Part shown: one piece after another, positions 45,506-56,780 of the stretch
Position numbering within the stretch: position 1 is the first letter of the stretch
Layout: every line of letters starts with the position of its first letter
DNA from: Okapia johnstoni
Lineage: Eukaryota; Chordata; Mammalia; Artiodactyla; Giraffidae
Length of the DNA: 64,000 nt
NCBI GenBank assembly: GCA_024291935.2
Contig: CM044314.1
Coordinates: 22,356,001 to 22,420,000, forward strand
Direction of reading: 5' to 3'
The notes under the pieces: generated by a model
Seen by the model: the letters and a program-made list of their open reading frames with translations, nothing else
What the model was told of the DNA's origin: nothing
Databases searched by the model: none
Translations under genes and position numbers: made by a program

Positions 45506-46580
45506 CAGTCAGTTCAGTTGCTCAGTCTTGTCTGACTCTTTGCGACCCCATGGACTGCAGCACACTAGGCCTCCCTGTCCATCACCAACCCCCGGAGTTT
45601 ACTCAAACTCATGTCCACTGAGTCGGTGATGCCATCCAGCCATCTCATCCTCTGTCATCCCCTTCTCCTCCTGCCCTCAATCTTTCCCAGCATCAGGGTC
45701 TTTTTAAATAAGTCAGTTCTTTGCAACAGGTGGCCAAAGTATTGGAGTTTCAGCTTCAGCATCAGTCCTTCCAATGAATATTCAAGACCGATCTCCTTTA
45801 GGATGGACTGGTTGGATCTCCTTGCAGTCCAAGGGACTCTCAAGAGTCTTCTCCAACACCATAGTTCAAAAGCATCAATTCTTTGCCACTCAGCTTTCTT
45901 TATAGTCCAACTCTCACATTCATACATGACTACTGGAAAAATTATAGCTTTGACTAGACTGACCTTTGTTGGCAAAGTAATGTCCTTGCTTTTCAATATG
46001 CTGTCTAGGTTGGTCATAACTTTTCTTACAAGGAGCAAGTGTCTTTTATATTCATGGCTGCAATGATTCATCTTCAGTGATTTTGGAGCCCCCCAAAATA
46101 AAGTCTGTCACTATTTCCTTTGTTTCCCCATCTTTTTGCCATGAAGTGATGGGACCAGATGCCATGATCTGTTTTCTGAATGTTGAATTTTAAGCCAGCT
46201 TTTTCACTCTCCTCTTTCACTTTCATCAAGAGGCTGTTTAGTTCTTCTTCGCTTTCTACCATTAGGGTGGTGTCATCTGCGTATCTGAGTTTATTGATAT
46301 TTCTCCTGGCAATCTTGATACCAGCTTGTGCTTCTTCCAGCCCAGCATTTCTCATGATGTACTCTGCATATAAGTTAAATAAGCAGGGTGACAATATACA
46401 GCCTTGACATATTCCTTTCCCTATTTGGAACCAGTCTGTTGTTCCATGTCCAGTTCTAACTGTTGCTTCCTGACCTGCATACCGATTTCTCAAGAGGCAG
46501 GTCAGGTGGTCTGGTATTCCCATCTCTTTAAGAATTTTCCAGAGTTTGTTGTGGTCCACACAGTCAAAGGTTTTGGCATA
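45506..46580 (-). mobile_element. BovB LINE with RT palm (ACTGA-type)
   Basis: 5'-truncated at the same RT region as the 27187 copy (DYAKTFDCVDH, near 46570). It includes RYADD (about 46265-46280), then a frameshift near 46075, then the frame 45655-46071 with VMYECESWTIKKAE. The 3' tail is short. The nine bases GTCTCCTTT occur on both sides, at 45494-45502 and 46581-46589. Confidence 0.94.
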
Positions 46581-46589
46581 GTCTCCTTT

Positions 46590-47570
46590 GTTACTCACAC
46601 TGAACTCTTCACTTTTGGTCACCAAATATGTAGAGGTTTTTCTCTGCACTGACAAGCCAGTCTCAGGCACCAGCAGTGTGTCCAAGAATTTAGCTCGATT
46701 CTGATACTCTCTCCTTGGATAGCATCAGATCCCACAGGTCAAGGGCTCAGTCCTACAAGACCACCCCCTCCTAGGACTTTAGGTGCCGATTGAAAGTCCA
46801 GGTTATTACCTGTATGTCTGACTGATCAGCTACCCATTGGAGGTTCCGCTAACCTCCTTCTTGAGTTCAATTAATTTGTGAGAACCCCTTACAGAGCTCA
46901 GAGAAACATTTTACTTACTAGATTATTGGTTTATTATTAAAGAACCCAACTCAGGAACAGCCAGATGGAAGAGATGCAGAGGACTGATAATGGGGAAGGG
47001 GTCGGAGTTTCCAAGCTCTCTCCAGGCTCAATCCCTCTACTTTAGGAGTTTTTATGGAAGTTTCATCATGTGGGCATGACTGATCATTAGCTCTGTTTTC
47101 AGCCATTCTCCCCTCTCAAGAGAGTGGGGATTGGGGTTGAAAATTCCAAGCTTCTGTGTGGGACCAATGGGGGGAGTAGCATTGACATATATACACTATC
47201 ATGCATAAAATAGATAGCTAGTGGGAACCTGCTGCATAGTACAGAGAGCTCTGCTTGGTGCTCTGTGATGACCTATATGAGTGGGATGTGGGGGAGTAGG
47301 AGGGAGGTTCAAGATGGAGGGGATTATATATATATAAAATAAAGATTAAAAAAAGAAAGAAAAAAATTATGAACTAATTAAAAGAATTTTAAGTTTCTCA
47401 TCATGGTCTTTCCATGTGACCAGTTCCCATCCAGAAGCCATCCAGGAGACACCCAGAGTCACCTCATGAGAACAAAAGACACTCCTATCACCCCAGAAAT
47501 GTTGAGTCTCAAGAACTCTGCTAGAAATTGGGGTTAAAGACCAAATATTAGAATAAAAGGTGTTTGTGGG
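46590..47570 (-). mobile_element. Antisense LTR-like remnant, split by L1
   Basis: GGTTTATTATTAAAGAACCC, GAACAGCCAGATGGAAGAGA, CTTTAGGAGTTTTTATGGAA, and after the L1 piece CATGAGAACAAAAGACACTC and AAGACCAAATATTAGAAT follow the order of an old mammalian ERV LTR read in reverse (MER21-like from memory). No retroviral gene is present. Confidence 0.45.
47170..47368 (+). mobile_element. L1 3' end of another subfamily
   Basis: TAAAATAGATAGCTAGTGGG, AACCTGCTGCATAGTACAGA, GAGCTCTGCTTGGTGCTCTG and TGATGACCTATATGAGTGGG are the artiodactyl L1 3'-UTR type, with an A/GA-rich tail to 47368. It lies inside the LTR remnant. Confidence 0.75.
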
Positions 47571-47686
47571 GCTGTCCTTCTGCATTTCTTCTCTAAAACC
47601 ACCTGTGTTTCTCACACATGAAAGCATGGTGGCCTCAGAGTCAGGTAGACACGTGACTCTCAAATTGCAGATTTGAGATTGTGTTG

Positions 47687-48068
47687 TGAGCTGAACCGAG
47701 TCCTCCCCAAATTCCTCTGCTGAAGCCCTATCCCTGGAACCTCAGAATGCACCTGTATTTAGAGATAGAGTCATGGAAGGTATAATTAGTTAAGATGACA
47801 TTATTGGGGTCAGCCTTAATCCAGTCTGAATGGTTCCCTTACAGGAAAAGGAGATTAGGACACAGACAGGCACAGAGGGATGGCCATGTGAAGACATAGG
47901 GAGAAGATGGCTGTCTGCAAGGCAAGGAGAGAGGCATTGGAAGAAACCAACTCCTGACACCTTGAGCTTGGACTTCTGGCCTCCAGCACTGTGAGGAAAT
48001 ACATTTATGTCTTCAGGTCTATTGGTCTTTGCTGCTCTGTTATGGCAGGTGGAGCAAACCAATATAAA
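47687..48068 (+). mobile_element. MaLR (MLT1-like) LTR
   Basis: The layout is GAGCTGAACCGAGTCCTCCC, GAAGCCCTATCCCTGGAACC, GGCCATGTGAAGACATAGGG, GACACCTTGAGCTTGGACTT, CCAGCACTGTGAGGAAATAC and TGTTATGGCAGGTGGAGCAA. Solo LTR, old. Confidence 0.75.
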
Positions 48069-49699
48069 CAGGATGCTTTTCTTTAGGTAAAATGTCTCCC
48101 TATCAGCCTTTGCCATATGCTGGGAAAATGAAGAAGGAATAGACAGTTCCTCCACAGGCCTGAGCCACTCATGCCAAGACTGCATCATCTGGGTAACTGG
48201 GACCCCTTCGCTAGTTTGCCCTAATTTAGGTGGGCCTTCATCTGCTGTCAGGATTTCTCAGGGAGAAGGTCCCTCCATGGTCCTGTCCCCCTCACCTCAG
48301 GTCCCACCTCAGCATCCCACATGGATTGTTGATCTATTTCTTCCTTATCAATAAATTATTTCATAAGGAGCCAGAGTAAGTTTCAAATGCCCTTGCATGG
48401 AAAATGGGGATGGAGCCAAGTCCTCACTGGGCCACCTACTGTCTTGTCATTGCTTTGTGGCAGTGGGCTTCTCGGCTTTTCTGTACGCTGATGACATTAT
48501 AAACCCATGTCCAGTCTTCCATAGGTGCAAGTGTGTGTCACACCCTTGAGAAGCCAGGGAAGAGAAGGAGACTAAGTGGTGGTGAAAAGAAAAGTCCACC
48601 TGAAGGGAAAATCATCTCCACAGGATTGCCTCTCTACAGCAGACAAGGAATTGGGTTTGAGGAATTGCTTGGTGAATTTTACCACTGTAAGAAAGCAAGC
48701 CAAGGATTCCAAGAACAAGGATTAGTTTCCTTTTTTGCTGTGCCTATGTACCAAGAGCTGTTCTGATTGCCAAGTGATTCAACATTCTATGGAGGAGATG
48801 GGGCTCCAGGGAGAACAGAGCTGGGGGACTCAGGAGGATCATGGCCTGGGGATGAGACCCATGAGTCAGTGGTCAGTAGAGGGCCATGTGCTGGAGGCTG
48901 TTAGAATGAGGACCCAAGGTAGTGGATGTGGAGAGAGAGGAGAGGGTCAGGGGGTGACATGAGAGCCCTGTTTCACAAGAAGAGTCATTTCAGAGGACAG
49001 GGACAGCGTGTGCAGGAACATGGGGGTCCCGGGAGTAGGCTGGCATGATGCCTGCCCAGGTGTGCCATTGGAGCTGCAGGAACTTTAAGGATTTATCCTA
49101 CAGGGACATCTAGGAGGGGCATGGATAGTTCTTGGCTGAGACACCACTTCCCCTTCCCTGCAAAGCAGCCGTGGGCTATGGTTATTCTCGAGTGCCTTCA
49201 CAGCAGACAGAGCACAGGAGCCCTGCAGTCTTTGGGTCCTCTAGCTTTCTGGGCCCAAGACACATTGTGGGTCACACATTGTGGGGGTATGTACACACCC
49301 ATTTGAGCTCTCCACACACCCATTTGAGCTCTCCCACCATGCATTTGCCAACAATCCTACCAACCAGGGCTGTTCAGGGATGCTGGCTGGGAGGAGCAGT
49401 GGGCCCATTTCAGGCCCATTCTCTGGTTCTCAGCCCTCCCATATGTGTCTTCCCTCCAGGGATGCTCCAACTGGACCAGACATCAGAACCCCCAGATGGC
49501 TGGTTACAAGACAGGTTCTGGCCCCATCCACCTAATTTCTGAGTTAGTAGGTTTGAATGGGGCCTGCATTTTACTTTGCACAGAGAGAGAGAGAGTTCCA
49601 GGTGATGATGATGGTGCTGGTATGGGACCATGTTTTGTAGAACCATTGTTGTGGAGCAGAACAATTCATGTAAAACAGCAGAAGAACCTGTACACCAGG
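48069..49699. other. Single-copy DNA
   Basis: A 16-bp near-perfect direct repeat (ACACACCCATTTGAGCTCTC units) lies at about 49292-49332. No exon or transposon recognised. The longest frame is 136 codons (49132-49542), unrecognised. Confidence 0.5.
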
Positions 49700-50140
49700 G
49701 TTGGCCTCAGGCTGTTGTAACAGACTATCACACAGTGGGTGGCCAAAAGCAACAAAAATTTATTCTCTCCAGTTCTGGAGGTCAGACATTCTAAATCAAG
49801 GTGTGCGCAGGGCCATGCTCCCTCCAATGTTTCTGTGAGGAAATCCTCCCTCTCCTCTTCTAACTTCTGGTGTTGTCAGCAATCGTTGGTGTCCTTGGTT
49901 TGTGGGAGCATTACTCCATTCACGAGGCTGCCTCCTTCCTATGTCTTCTCATCGTCTTCCCTCTGTGCATGTCTATCTCTGAGTTCAAATCTTCCCTTTT
50001 TATAAGGGCACTGATTATTTTGAATCTTGGCCCACCCTCATGATCTCAATTTTAACCTTAATTACCTCTGTAAAAAAAGTACATCTAAATAAAGCCACAT
50101 TATGAGGAGCTAGGCATTAGGACTTGAACATATTCAACCT
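49700..50140 (-). mobile_element. MaLR LTR, antisense
   Basis: The plus strand reads CAGGCTGTTGTAACAGACTA, AACAAAAATTTATTCTCTCC, CAGTTCTGGAGGTCAGACAT, TTTATAAGGGCACTGATTAT and CCCACCCTCATGATCTCAAT, the reverse complement of an MST/MLT1-type LTR. Confidence 0.78.
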
Positions 50141-50639
50141 GTAACCGTTCCCTTGGGAGCAGTCGGGTCATATTCACATCCACAGCTGGGCCTGGACACA
50201 GCATTGGGCTGCAAGTAAACTCAACAAATTCTCCCTGTTTTGCTACACCTTAGCCTATTCCTACAGACACTCATTCCTCAGAAGATGAAGAAGATTTTTT
50301 TTTTTCCTGCTGCCTTTGAAGCCTCAAAATCCAGTGCAGGCTGTTCATTGTCTACAAATATAAAAGGGAGGGTGCCACCCAGCTGCTCTGCAGACTAGGA
50401 AGCAATGTAGAAACATTTCAGGACTCTAAGGACATTAACCGTCTGGGAAGAAGAGTCAAGAGAAACACAGGGCTATATTTTTCAAGGAGTCCAAGGGTGA
50501 AGAGGGTAGATTCCCAAACAGGTCCTGTGCAAGAGAGCAAATAGAGCTCTCACAGCATAGACCCATGTGCCCAACTGTGATACAATGACCTCATAACCTG
50601 ATAGATGAGACGGGCTCTGTCTTCCTACCTTGACCTCTG
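50141..50639. other. Single-copy DNA
   Basis: Nothing recognised apart from a T-run at 50296-50306. Confidence 0.45.
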
Positions 50640-50852
50640 TAGTCATCTGCTGAGGCTGCTATAACAGAACACCACTGACAGGGTGACTTAAACCCCAGAT
50701 ATTTATTTCTGGCAGTTCTGGAGGCTGGAAGTCCAAGATCAAGTTGCTGACTGAACTGGTCCCACCCGAAAGTTCACTTTCTGGCTTGTAGAGGACATCT
50801 TCTCACTGTGTTTGCATGTGGTGGAAAGAGATTGAACTCTGTTCCTCTCCTT

Positions 50853-51070
50853 GCATGCATGTATGCTAAGTCACTTCAGTTGTGTCTGACTCTTTGAGAC
50901 CCTATGGGCTGTAACCTGCCAGGCTTCTCTGTCCATGGGATTCTCCAGGCAAGAATACTGGAGTGGGTTGTCATGCCCTCCTCCAGGGGCTCTTCCTGGC
51001 CCAGGTATTGAATCCATGCCTCCTGCATTGGCAGGTGGATTCTTTATCACTAGTGTCACCTGGAAAGCCC
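50853..51070 (-). repeat. Bov-tA SINE (first in LTR)
   Basis: Antisense: GCATGCATGTATGCTAAGTC tail, body, head complement CACCTGGAAAGCCC. I could not define its target duplication. Confidence 0.94.
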
Positions 51071-51138
51071 TTTATTCTGCTTTATAAGGGCACTAATCCC
51101 ATCATAGGACCCCACCCACATGACCTCATCTAAACCTA

Positions 51139-51350
51139 GTGCATGCAGGTATGCTCAGTCATGTCCTGCTGTTTGCAATCCCATGGACTATAGCCCACCA
51201 GGCTCCTCTGTCCATGGGATTTCCCAGACAAGAATACTGGAGCAGGTTGCCATCTCCTCCTCCAGGGAATCTTTCCCCCGCCCAGGGATGGAACCTGCAT
51301 CTTTTGCATTGGCATGCGATTCTTTACCACTGAGCCACCTGGAAATTCCC
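51139..51350 (-). repeat. Bov-tA SINE (second in LTR)
   Basis: Antisense: GTGCATGCAGGTATGCTCAG tail, body with GGAATCTTTCCCCCGCCCAG, head complement GAGCCACCTGGAAATTCCC. Flanked by CATCTAAACCTA at 51127-51138 and 51351-51362. Confidence 0.94.
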
Positions 51351-51462
51351 CATCTAAACCTAATCACCTCCCCCAAATCCTAGCTCCAAATATCATCACA
51401 TAAGGGGTCAGGGCTCCAGCATGTGAATTTGGCAGGGATACAAACATTCAGTCCATAACAAT

Positions 51463-52840
51463 AATGCACTGTAAATATGGCCTGGAAGTTTTTACGCTTG
51501 GATTCCTCAGAACCCCTGGTCGTCCTGCTGGAACATGGTGGCACAGGGACTTCCTGTCTCTAGATTTGGGTCTTGGATCTGATCTCTGCAGCCTTCACCA
51601 TGGGAGACCTTATGGGTACATCCAAGCTCTGACTATACCCCTGGAAATAGCTACCTCCTGATCACCAGTGGGTCTACAATTGTACATGCCCAAGACACAT
51701 TTGAACAGAGACAAGGCTTGAACAGGCTAGGAAGCAGCCAGAGAGCATTTATGCAGACTGAATGGGGCCCTCTGAAGCACTAGCAGGGGGCCACTCTTCT
51801 TCAGGTTTAGGGAAAGTGAGAAACAGGACTTTCTCCCATCTCTGTGGTTCACTGAGCTTCCCAGGGGGTGACTGTGACATTTGCTTCAGGCTGCAGTGGA
51901 GGGCTTTGGAGCTTGAGTGTAGCCCTCAAAACGTGCCAGGGGTTAGTTGAAGCTCAGACTCTAGTCCCAGCACACAGGAGTTCTGTTTGGAGGGTATGGC
52001 CTGGGGCTTGGGCTGTGTTCTTTGGACTAACAGCCATGATGCAGTAGCCTGTGGTCAGAGAGCTGGGATGGGGGAGCAGGGGTGTCCAGACTGTCCTTGA
52101 AATCCTTAGCATAGCTTTGCACAAAGCTCATTTTGACAACATGGGGAATCAGAAATGTGTTCAGAGCACAAGTATTTCTGGCAAGGTTTCAGATTTCTCA
52201 TTCACATGCGGGGGGTCATGGTCATGTGTGTGTAACACATGTATATAAGCATATGTGTGTGTGTGTGTATAATTTATTTAAACAGTGTGTCAATGTAGTT
52301 GGTGAAGAAGAGGGAGTTTAAAGTAGGAGCCGGAGGTACCATCCTAAAGAGAGATAATCTGTTTACAAGGGAAACTTTTTTGAAGTTATGGTCAATTCCC
52401 CACATTCTTGACCATGAGACCATAAAGTCAAAGGCTTGCAGGGAGTGACTGAGGAGGTCTGTGAAAGCAGCTATAACCAGAGCAGCAGTGCTGCAAGCTA
52501 GGAGCTTGGCCTGGCTCTGCCAGAGGAAGGTATCCTCTGGGATGGATAACAGAGACGATTTTGAGGATGGGACAGGAAGAACTGCTCCCCCTTCAGCACT
52601 TGAATTTACTTTTTCCAATTCAAGAACTGCTGGAGTCATCCAATGTGTTCAGAAAAGAGGCTTACTAATTTATTCACTAACACACACACACACTCACAGG
52701 AAGTTTTCATTACACTATGTCATGTGAGAGATGGGGCATAACATACAAATTCTGTCCTGCATTTCATGTGCCTGTGTGCATGTAGGTATTAAAAAAAGTG
52801 ATGATATTGACACTGTAGGCATACCCACCTTTATAAGATA
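51463..52840. other. Single-copy DNA with two short simple repeats
   Basis: Short (GT)n at about 52254-52269 and (CA)n at about 52679-52693. No exon or element recognised. A 121-codon minus frame (52274-52639) is unrecognised. Confidence 0.5.
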
Positions 52841-53043
52841 TGCACTGGTGGCTCAGATGGTAAAGAATCTGCCTGCAATGTAGAAGATCTTCCCAATGTT
52901 GGGAAGGTCCCCTGGAGGAGGGCATGGCAACCCACTCCAGCATTCTTGCGTGGAGAATCCCCATGGACAGAAAAGCCTGGTAGGCTACAGTCCATGGGGT
53001 CGCAAAGAGTCAGGCACAACTGAATGATTAAGTGCAGCACATG
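52841..53043 (+). repeat. Bov-tA SINE
   Basis: TGCACTGGTGGCTCAGATGG head, a shortened tRNA part (GCAATGTAGAAGATCTTCCC), BovA body and GAATGATTAAGTGCAGCACA tail. Confidence 0.92.
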
Positions 53044-54649
53044 TAGGGGACTTATTGTAACTTGGGAAGTCTTGAACAGCATTGCCCAGAGAAAGCAGGA
53101 GCAAACCCCTGCCAATAGAAATAACAGCCTTCCTCCTGGCCCTGTTCCCTGTGGGCAGGCAGGCAGTTGATCCCTTCCACCACTGGAATAGATGGGCAGC
53201 ATGCATTTGTGCTTCTTTACTTGGTATCTTAACTGATGCTCTATATTTTTCACTGGGTCCTTACACATAGGAAAACTGCTGTGGGCTGCAGGGACAGAGT
53301 GGGAATGCAGTCATGGTCCCAACAAAGTCCTGATTCCTCATAGAAGCCTTGTGCACCTGGGAGGCTCTGGAGGGCCCTGAAGGCCCCCACTGCCAGTCAC
53401 TCATGTGGGATTAAAGACATACCCAGGATGTTTGGTTCTTTGTGAACTGCTAAGACACAGACTCTCACAGGGAGGTGAGTGGAACAGCAGCTTGGAAACT
53501 CCTTGTGCTCTGGATGTGGCTGACAGAGGAAGGAGGCTACACCCACAGCAGGGTTAATAGTGAGGCTGAATAAAGACTCAGCGTGAGCGCGAGCAGGCCT
53601 AGTGGAACCTGTGTCTGAAAATACTGAACTGGACGACGTGTTCCCGAGGCCTGCTGGCTGCTTCGCCTAATGCAGTAACGGCTGAAGAATCTGAAGAAGA
53701 GCCAGTTCTGCCAGCAGCCTGCTCCCTGGCTTTTCCCAGCACTGGTCACCATCCCTCCAGACAAGGGAGAGTGCTCCGTGACAGCAAGCAACTGATACCT
53801 CAGGCCCTAGGCTCCTCTCCCCACCAGGGCCTGCTGGACCAGTCCTGCAAGGTCAAGGTCATGAGCCTGGGGGCTGGAACCTGCAGGTCTGAAGTGAAGC
53901 CCTGCTTGTTGCTGATGTGGGGAGGGAGGACCAGGTTGTTCTGGAAAGGAGAAGGTGGGAGCTGATGACTGCCTGGTTCCCAGAAGTGGGAATGAGTGGC
54001 AGAACCAGCTTCTGTTTCTAGAAAAGACTTTATGCCAGGGAGGTGAGACTACGGACCTGTGCCTTGATAGGTGCTGTGACCCTGTCTGGAGATGGTGTCA
54101 GTCTGCCTGCCCTTGACGCATTGAGGCACGATCCTCTGTGGCAGCTTGGGGACCCAGGACGTGACTTCTCATGTGCTTTTGATACTCGGGAATTCTGTGA
54201 TTAAAAGTCACGTACAGGAGTGCCAACTTGAGATAAGAAGTGTAGCCACAAACCCAACCAGAATTGGACATGTAAAACTCAAGGGAGCCTTTGCCCATAA
54301 GAGCCTTGTGGGTCTGAATTCCTCTGCCCTGCTGTTGTCAGCTGGTGCCAACACATGCCTGGCATTGCCTGTCAGCTGGGAGCTGAAGGGGCAGAAGTTC
54401 TGTAATTAGCTGCCTTCAGGGATGGGGCTGGGGTATCCAACAGGTCGTGGCTTCCTGGGGAACCCGGCAGCCCTGCATTACCATTCACTGGTGTTTTGGC
54501 TTCCTTAACTGTAAGATAAAATGAACAAAAGGTAAAATACAGAAGGGTTGTTATTTGGTCCCATTTACAGAATTAGTTAATTCTTCTGATTGTGTGGATA
54601 GTACAGTCAAATTTGCTAGATCTTCTCATTTTCTTTTGGGGAAGGGTTT
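53044..54649. other. Single-copy DNA with a small CpG cluster
   Basis: About eight CpG lie within 53580-53690 (GCGTGAGCGCGAGCAGG, GGACGACGTG). No exon recognised. Confidence 0.45.
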
Positions 54650-54780
54650 ATATTGAAATATATTTTACATTAATTTTATATTGCTTTCAGGTATACAAAA
54701 ATAATTGGATACATGTATATATTGTGAAGTGATCCCTACAATAAATTTAGTGGCAACCATGACCACATACATTTTCTTTT
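54650..54780 (-). repeat. L1 3'-end fragment, antisense
   Basis: TTGCTTTCAGGTATACAAAA, GTATATATTGTGAAGTGATC and ACAATAAATTTAGTGGCAAC resemble the reverse complement of old L1 3' ends (ggtgtacaac..., tatattgcgaaatgatc..., acaataagtctagt). Confidence 0.5.
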
Positions 54781-55149
54781 CTTCTGATGATAGGTCCTTT
54801 TTTTAATGCTTCTATTTCGGTAAGGATAATTCAGAAGAAAGAGATATCCACTGGAATATGGCTTTCAAACTCAATGGGTTGTGGAATCAAGTAAGTAAAG
54901 TTTGAAGTGTGATTAGCATTTTTAAAAAAACGTGAAATAGGAACGGAGTAGGAGACAGCAGAGAGCACTGAATCCTCTATTTGTTTTCTTTCCAACTTCA
55001 CACCCAAGATGTGATGCATTCCCATCAGGTCCTGATGCTCAGGCCCTGTCTGCCTCTTCCAATGGCAATAGCCCCTCACACCTCTCTCCCTGCCCTCCAA
55101 CCACCCTGACCCCCTTGCTCTGTTTCCTATGTGTGGGGAACTTTTCCTC
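54781..55149. other. Single-copy DNA
   Basis: Nothing recognised. Confidence 0.4.
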
Positions 55150-55430
55150 CACTCAGATTAATGCCCAGATATCAGTTTCTCTTAAATGTCACTCCTGACC
55201 CTGCTCCTTTCATCTGGACCTTAACCCTGCTTCATCCTTCTTTGAGATCTTATCACTATCTGATGTCATGGTAAAGCTATGTGATCTTCACTGTGGTCTG
55301 TCTCTGTCTTTAGATTATCAACCCCAAGGGACATGGTCTAGCTCCCTGCCATCTTCCCAGCAACTAGAATGAATCCTGGGATACAGTGGATGCTCAATAA
55401 ATATTTGTTATTTTTGAAGGAATGAATGAA
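55150..55430 (+). repeat. L2 LINE 3' end
   Basis: CTTAAATGTCACTCCTGACC, GGTCTGTCTCTGTCTTTAGA, CAAGGGACATGGTCTAGCTC and GATGCTCAATAAATATTTGT, ending GAATGAATGA, follow the L2 3' UTR in order. Confidence 0.7.
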
Positions 55431-55439
55431 AAATGAAAT

Positions 55440-55550
55440 GGATTGCCATCCTTATGTCATTTAGTTGTGATGAGATCAAATAAAAGAATACAGTCCCAAT
55501 GCCCCTAACATAGTTAGCACTCAATAAATGCTATGCATTATACTGTTTTA
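55440..55550 (+). repeat. MIR 3' half
   Basis: GTTGTGATGAGATCAAATAA, CAATGCCCCTAACATAGTTA and GCACTCAATAAATGCTATGC follow the MIR 3' half. Confidence 0.6.
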
Positions 55551-56644
55551 CTTTCTCTGCATTTTCAGGCCATTCATTACTCTTGACATTTTAAAATATA
55601 TGTCCCTGGAAAAGAAATATATCCTGTATTCCCCAATGAGTGAGAGTTTCTGAGATGAAAACACGGTTCTCTTAAAAGCTGAAATTGAAAATGTTAAGTG
55701 TCCTGAGAATACACGAGTTGATGGAAGGTGTTCATGCAGTTTCTAGAAGCATGCATGGCTAGGGTCCCAAGAGGGATTTCAGTGTAATTGGCACTTCTGC
55801 ACGTTCAGTGGTCATGAGAGCTTCATATTTCAGAGTTCACAGTTCTTTCTGAATACCGAAGGCCAAAGGTATTTCGAGTATGCATTGAATATTTCCAAAT
55901 CCACACATTCTTTGGGGTCCCCTTGGCTCAGTTTTAGAGTGCTTCTAGTTCCCTATTTGGAAAGGATTTGGGGAAAGGAGTCCCTGGATGCCAGGAGTTG
56001 CTAGATGTCATTGGAGAAATATTTCTCTCTTGTGATGGTTTAATAATAGAAGTGCTTTTCATTCACACATTCATGCTAAACTTAACTATGCAGTCATGAC
56101 TTGGTCTCTAAAGATGAGGCATTTTACCTGTGAAGGAGCTGGGTAGAAACAAAGGTATCTGAGGAATGCATTAGAGGTGCCCCAGCACACTCCTGGCACT
56201 CTTTGCAGGAACATTTGGTACCATGCGTCATCAGGCCAAACCATGTCCTAAAATAAGCTTATTGTGTGGTTCTCTGAGCTAAATGAGGTCTGTCTGAGAG
56301 TTGAGACAGAAAACATTTCTCAGGTTGCTCTCTTGAATGTGTGTGGCAGACAGACTATGTGGCAGCGTATCAAGGTAGACTGCATGTCAACCATTATATT
56401 GTCTGCATCCTGTTACTATGAGAATGATCATGCATATGGACCTACATGGTCCATGCATATTTCTGTCTGTGTAAGTGTCAGCTGGCAGGACAAAACTCAA
56501 CTATTTACTTCTACTTTGCCTTGTTAGAACTTTTAGGGAAAAGTTCCTAAGACATTTAGAAAATAAACTTCTTTCTTTTATGCTGAAGTATTTTTTGCCT
56601 GTTTGCCCCTCTTGTCCTGTTCCTCAGGTTTCACATATGTTTGG
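55551..56644. other. Single-copy DNA
   Basis: No element or exon recognised. Confidence 0.5.
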
Positions 56645-56780
56645 TGTTGATTGATCCTATGTGCCAGGCACCTGTGCTAAGTGCTTACATGTTCTGTTGC
56701 TGCTAATTCTCTCAAGAGTCTATGAAGTCTGTATTATCAAGTTCATTTTACAAATGTGGACAGTGAGGTTTTCCTGTGGG
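56645..56780 (-). repeat. MIR, antisense
   Basis: CCTATGTGCCAGGCACCTGTGCTAAGTGCTTACATGTTCT and TTTTACAAATGTGGACAGTGAGG are the MIR reverse complement (gtgccaggcact..., ttacagatgaggaaactgagg). Confidence 0.65.

Larger units (their letters stand above)
50640..51462 (-). mobile_element. MaLR LTR carrying two nested SINEs
   Basis: Host LTR segments are 50640-50852 (GAGGCTGCTATAACAGAACA, GGCAGTTCTGGAGGCTGGAA), 51071-51138 (TTTATAAGGGCACTAATCCC, CCACATGACCTCATC) and 51351-51462 (CTAATCACCTCCCCCAAATC, ACATTCAGTCCATAACA). Two Bov-tA copies interrupt it. Confidence 0.82.

Noticed and set aside
48533..48766. 77-codon Lys/Arg-rich frame as a small peptide gene
   Set aside because: Short, no conservation evidence or known motif.
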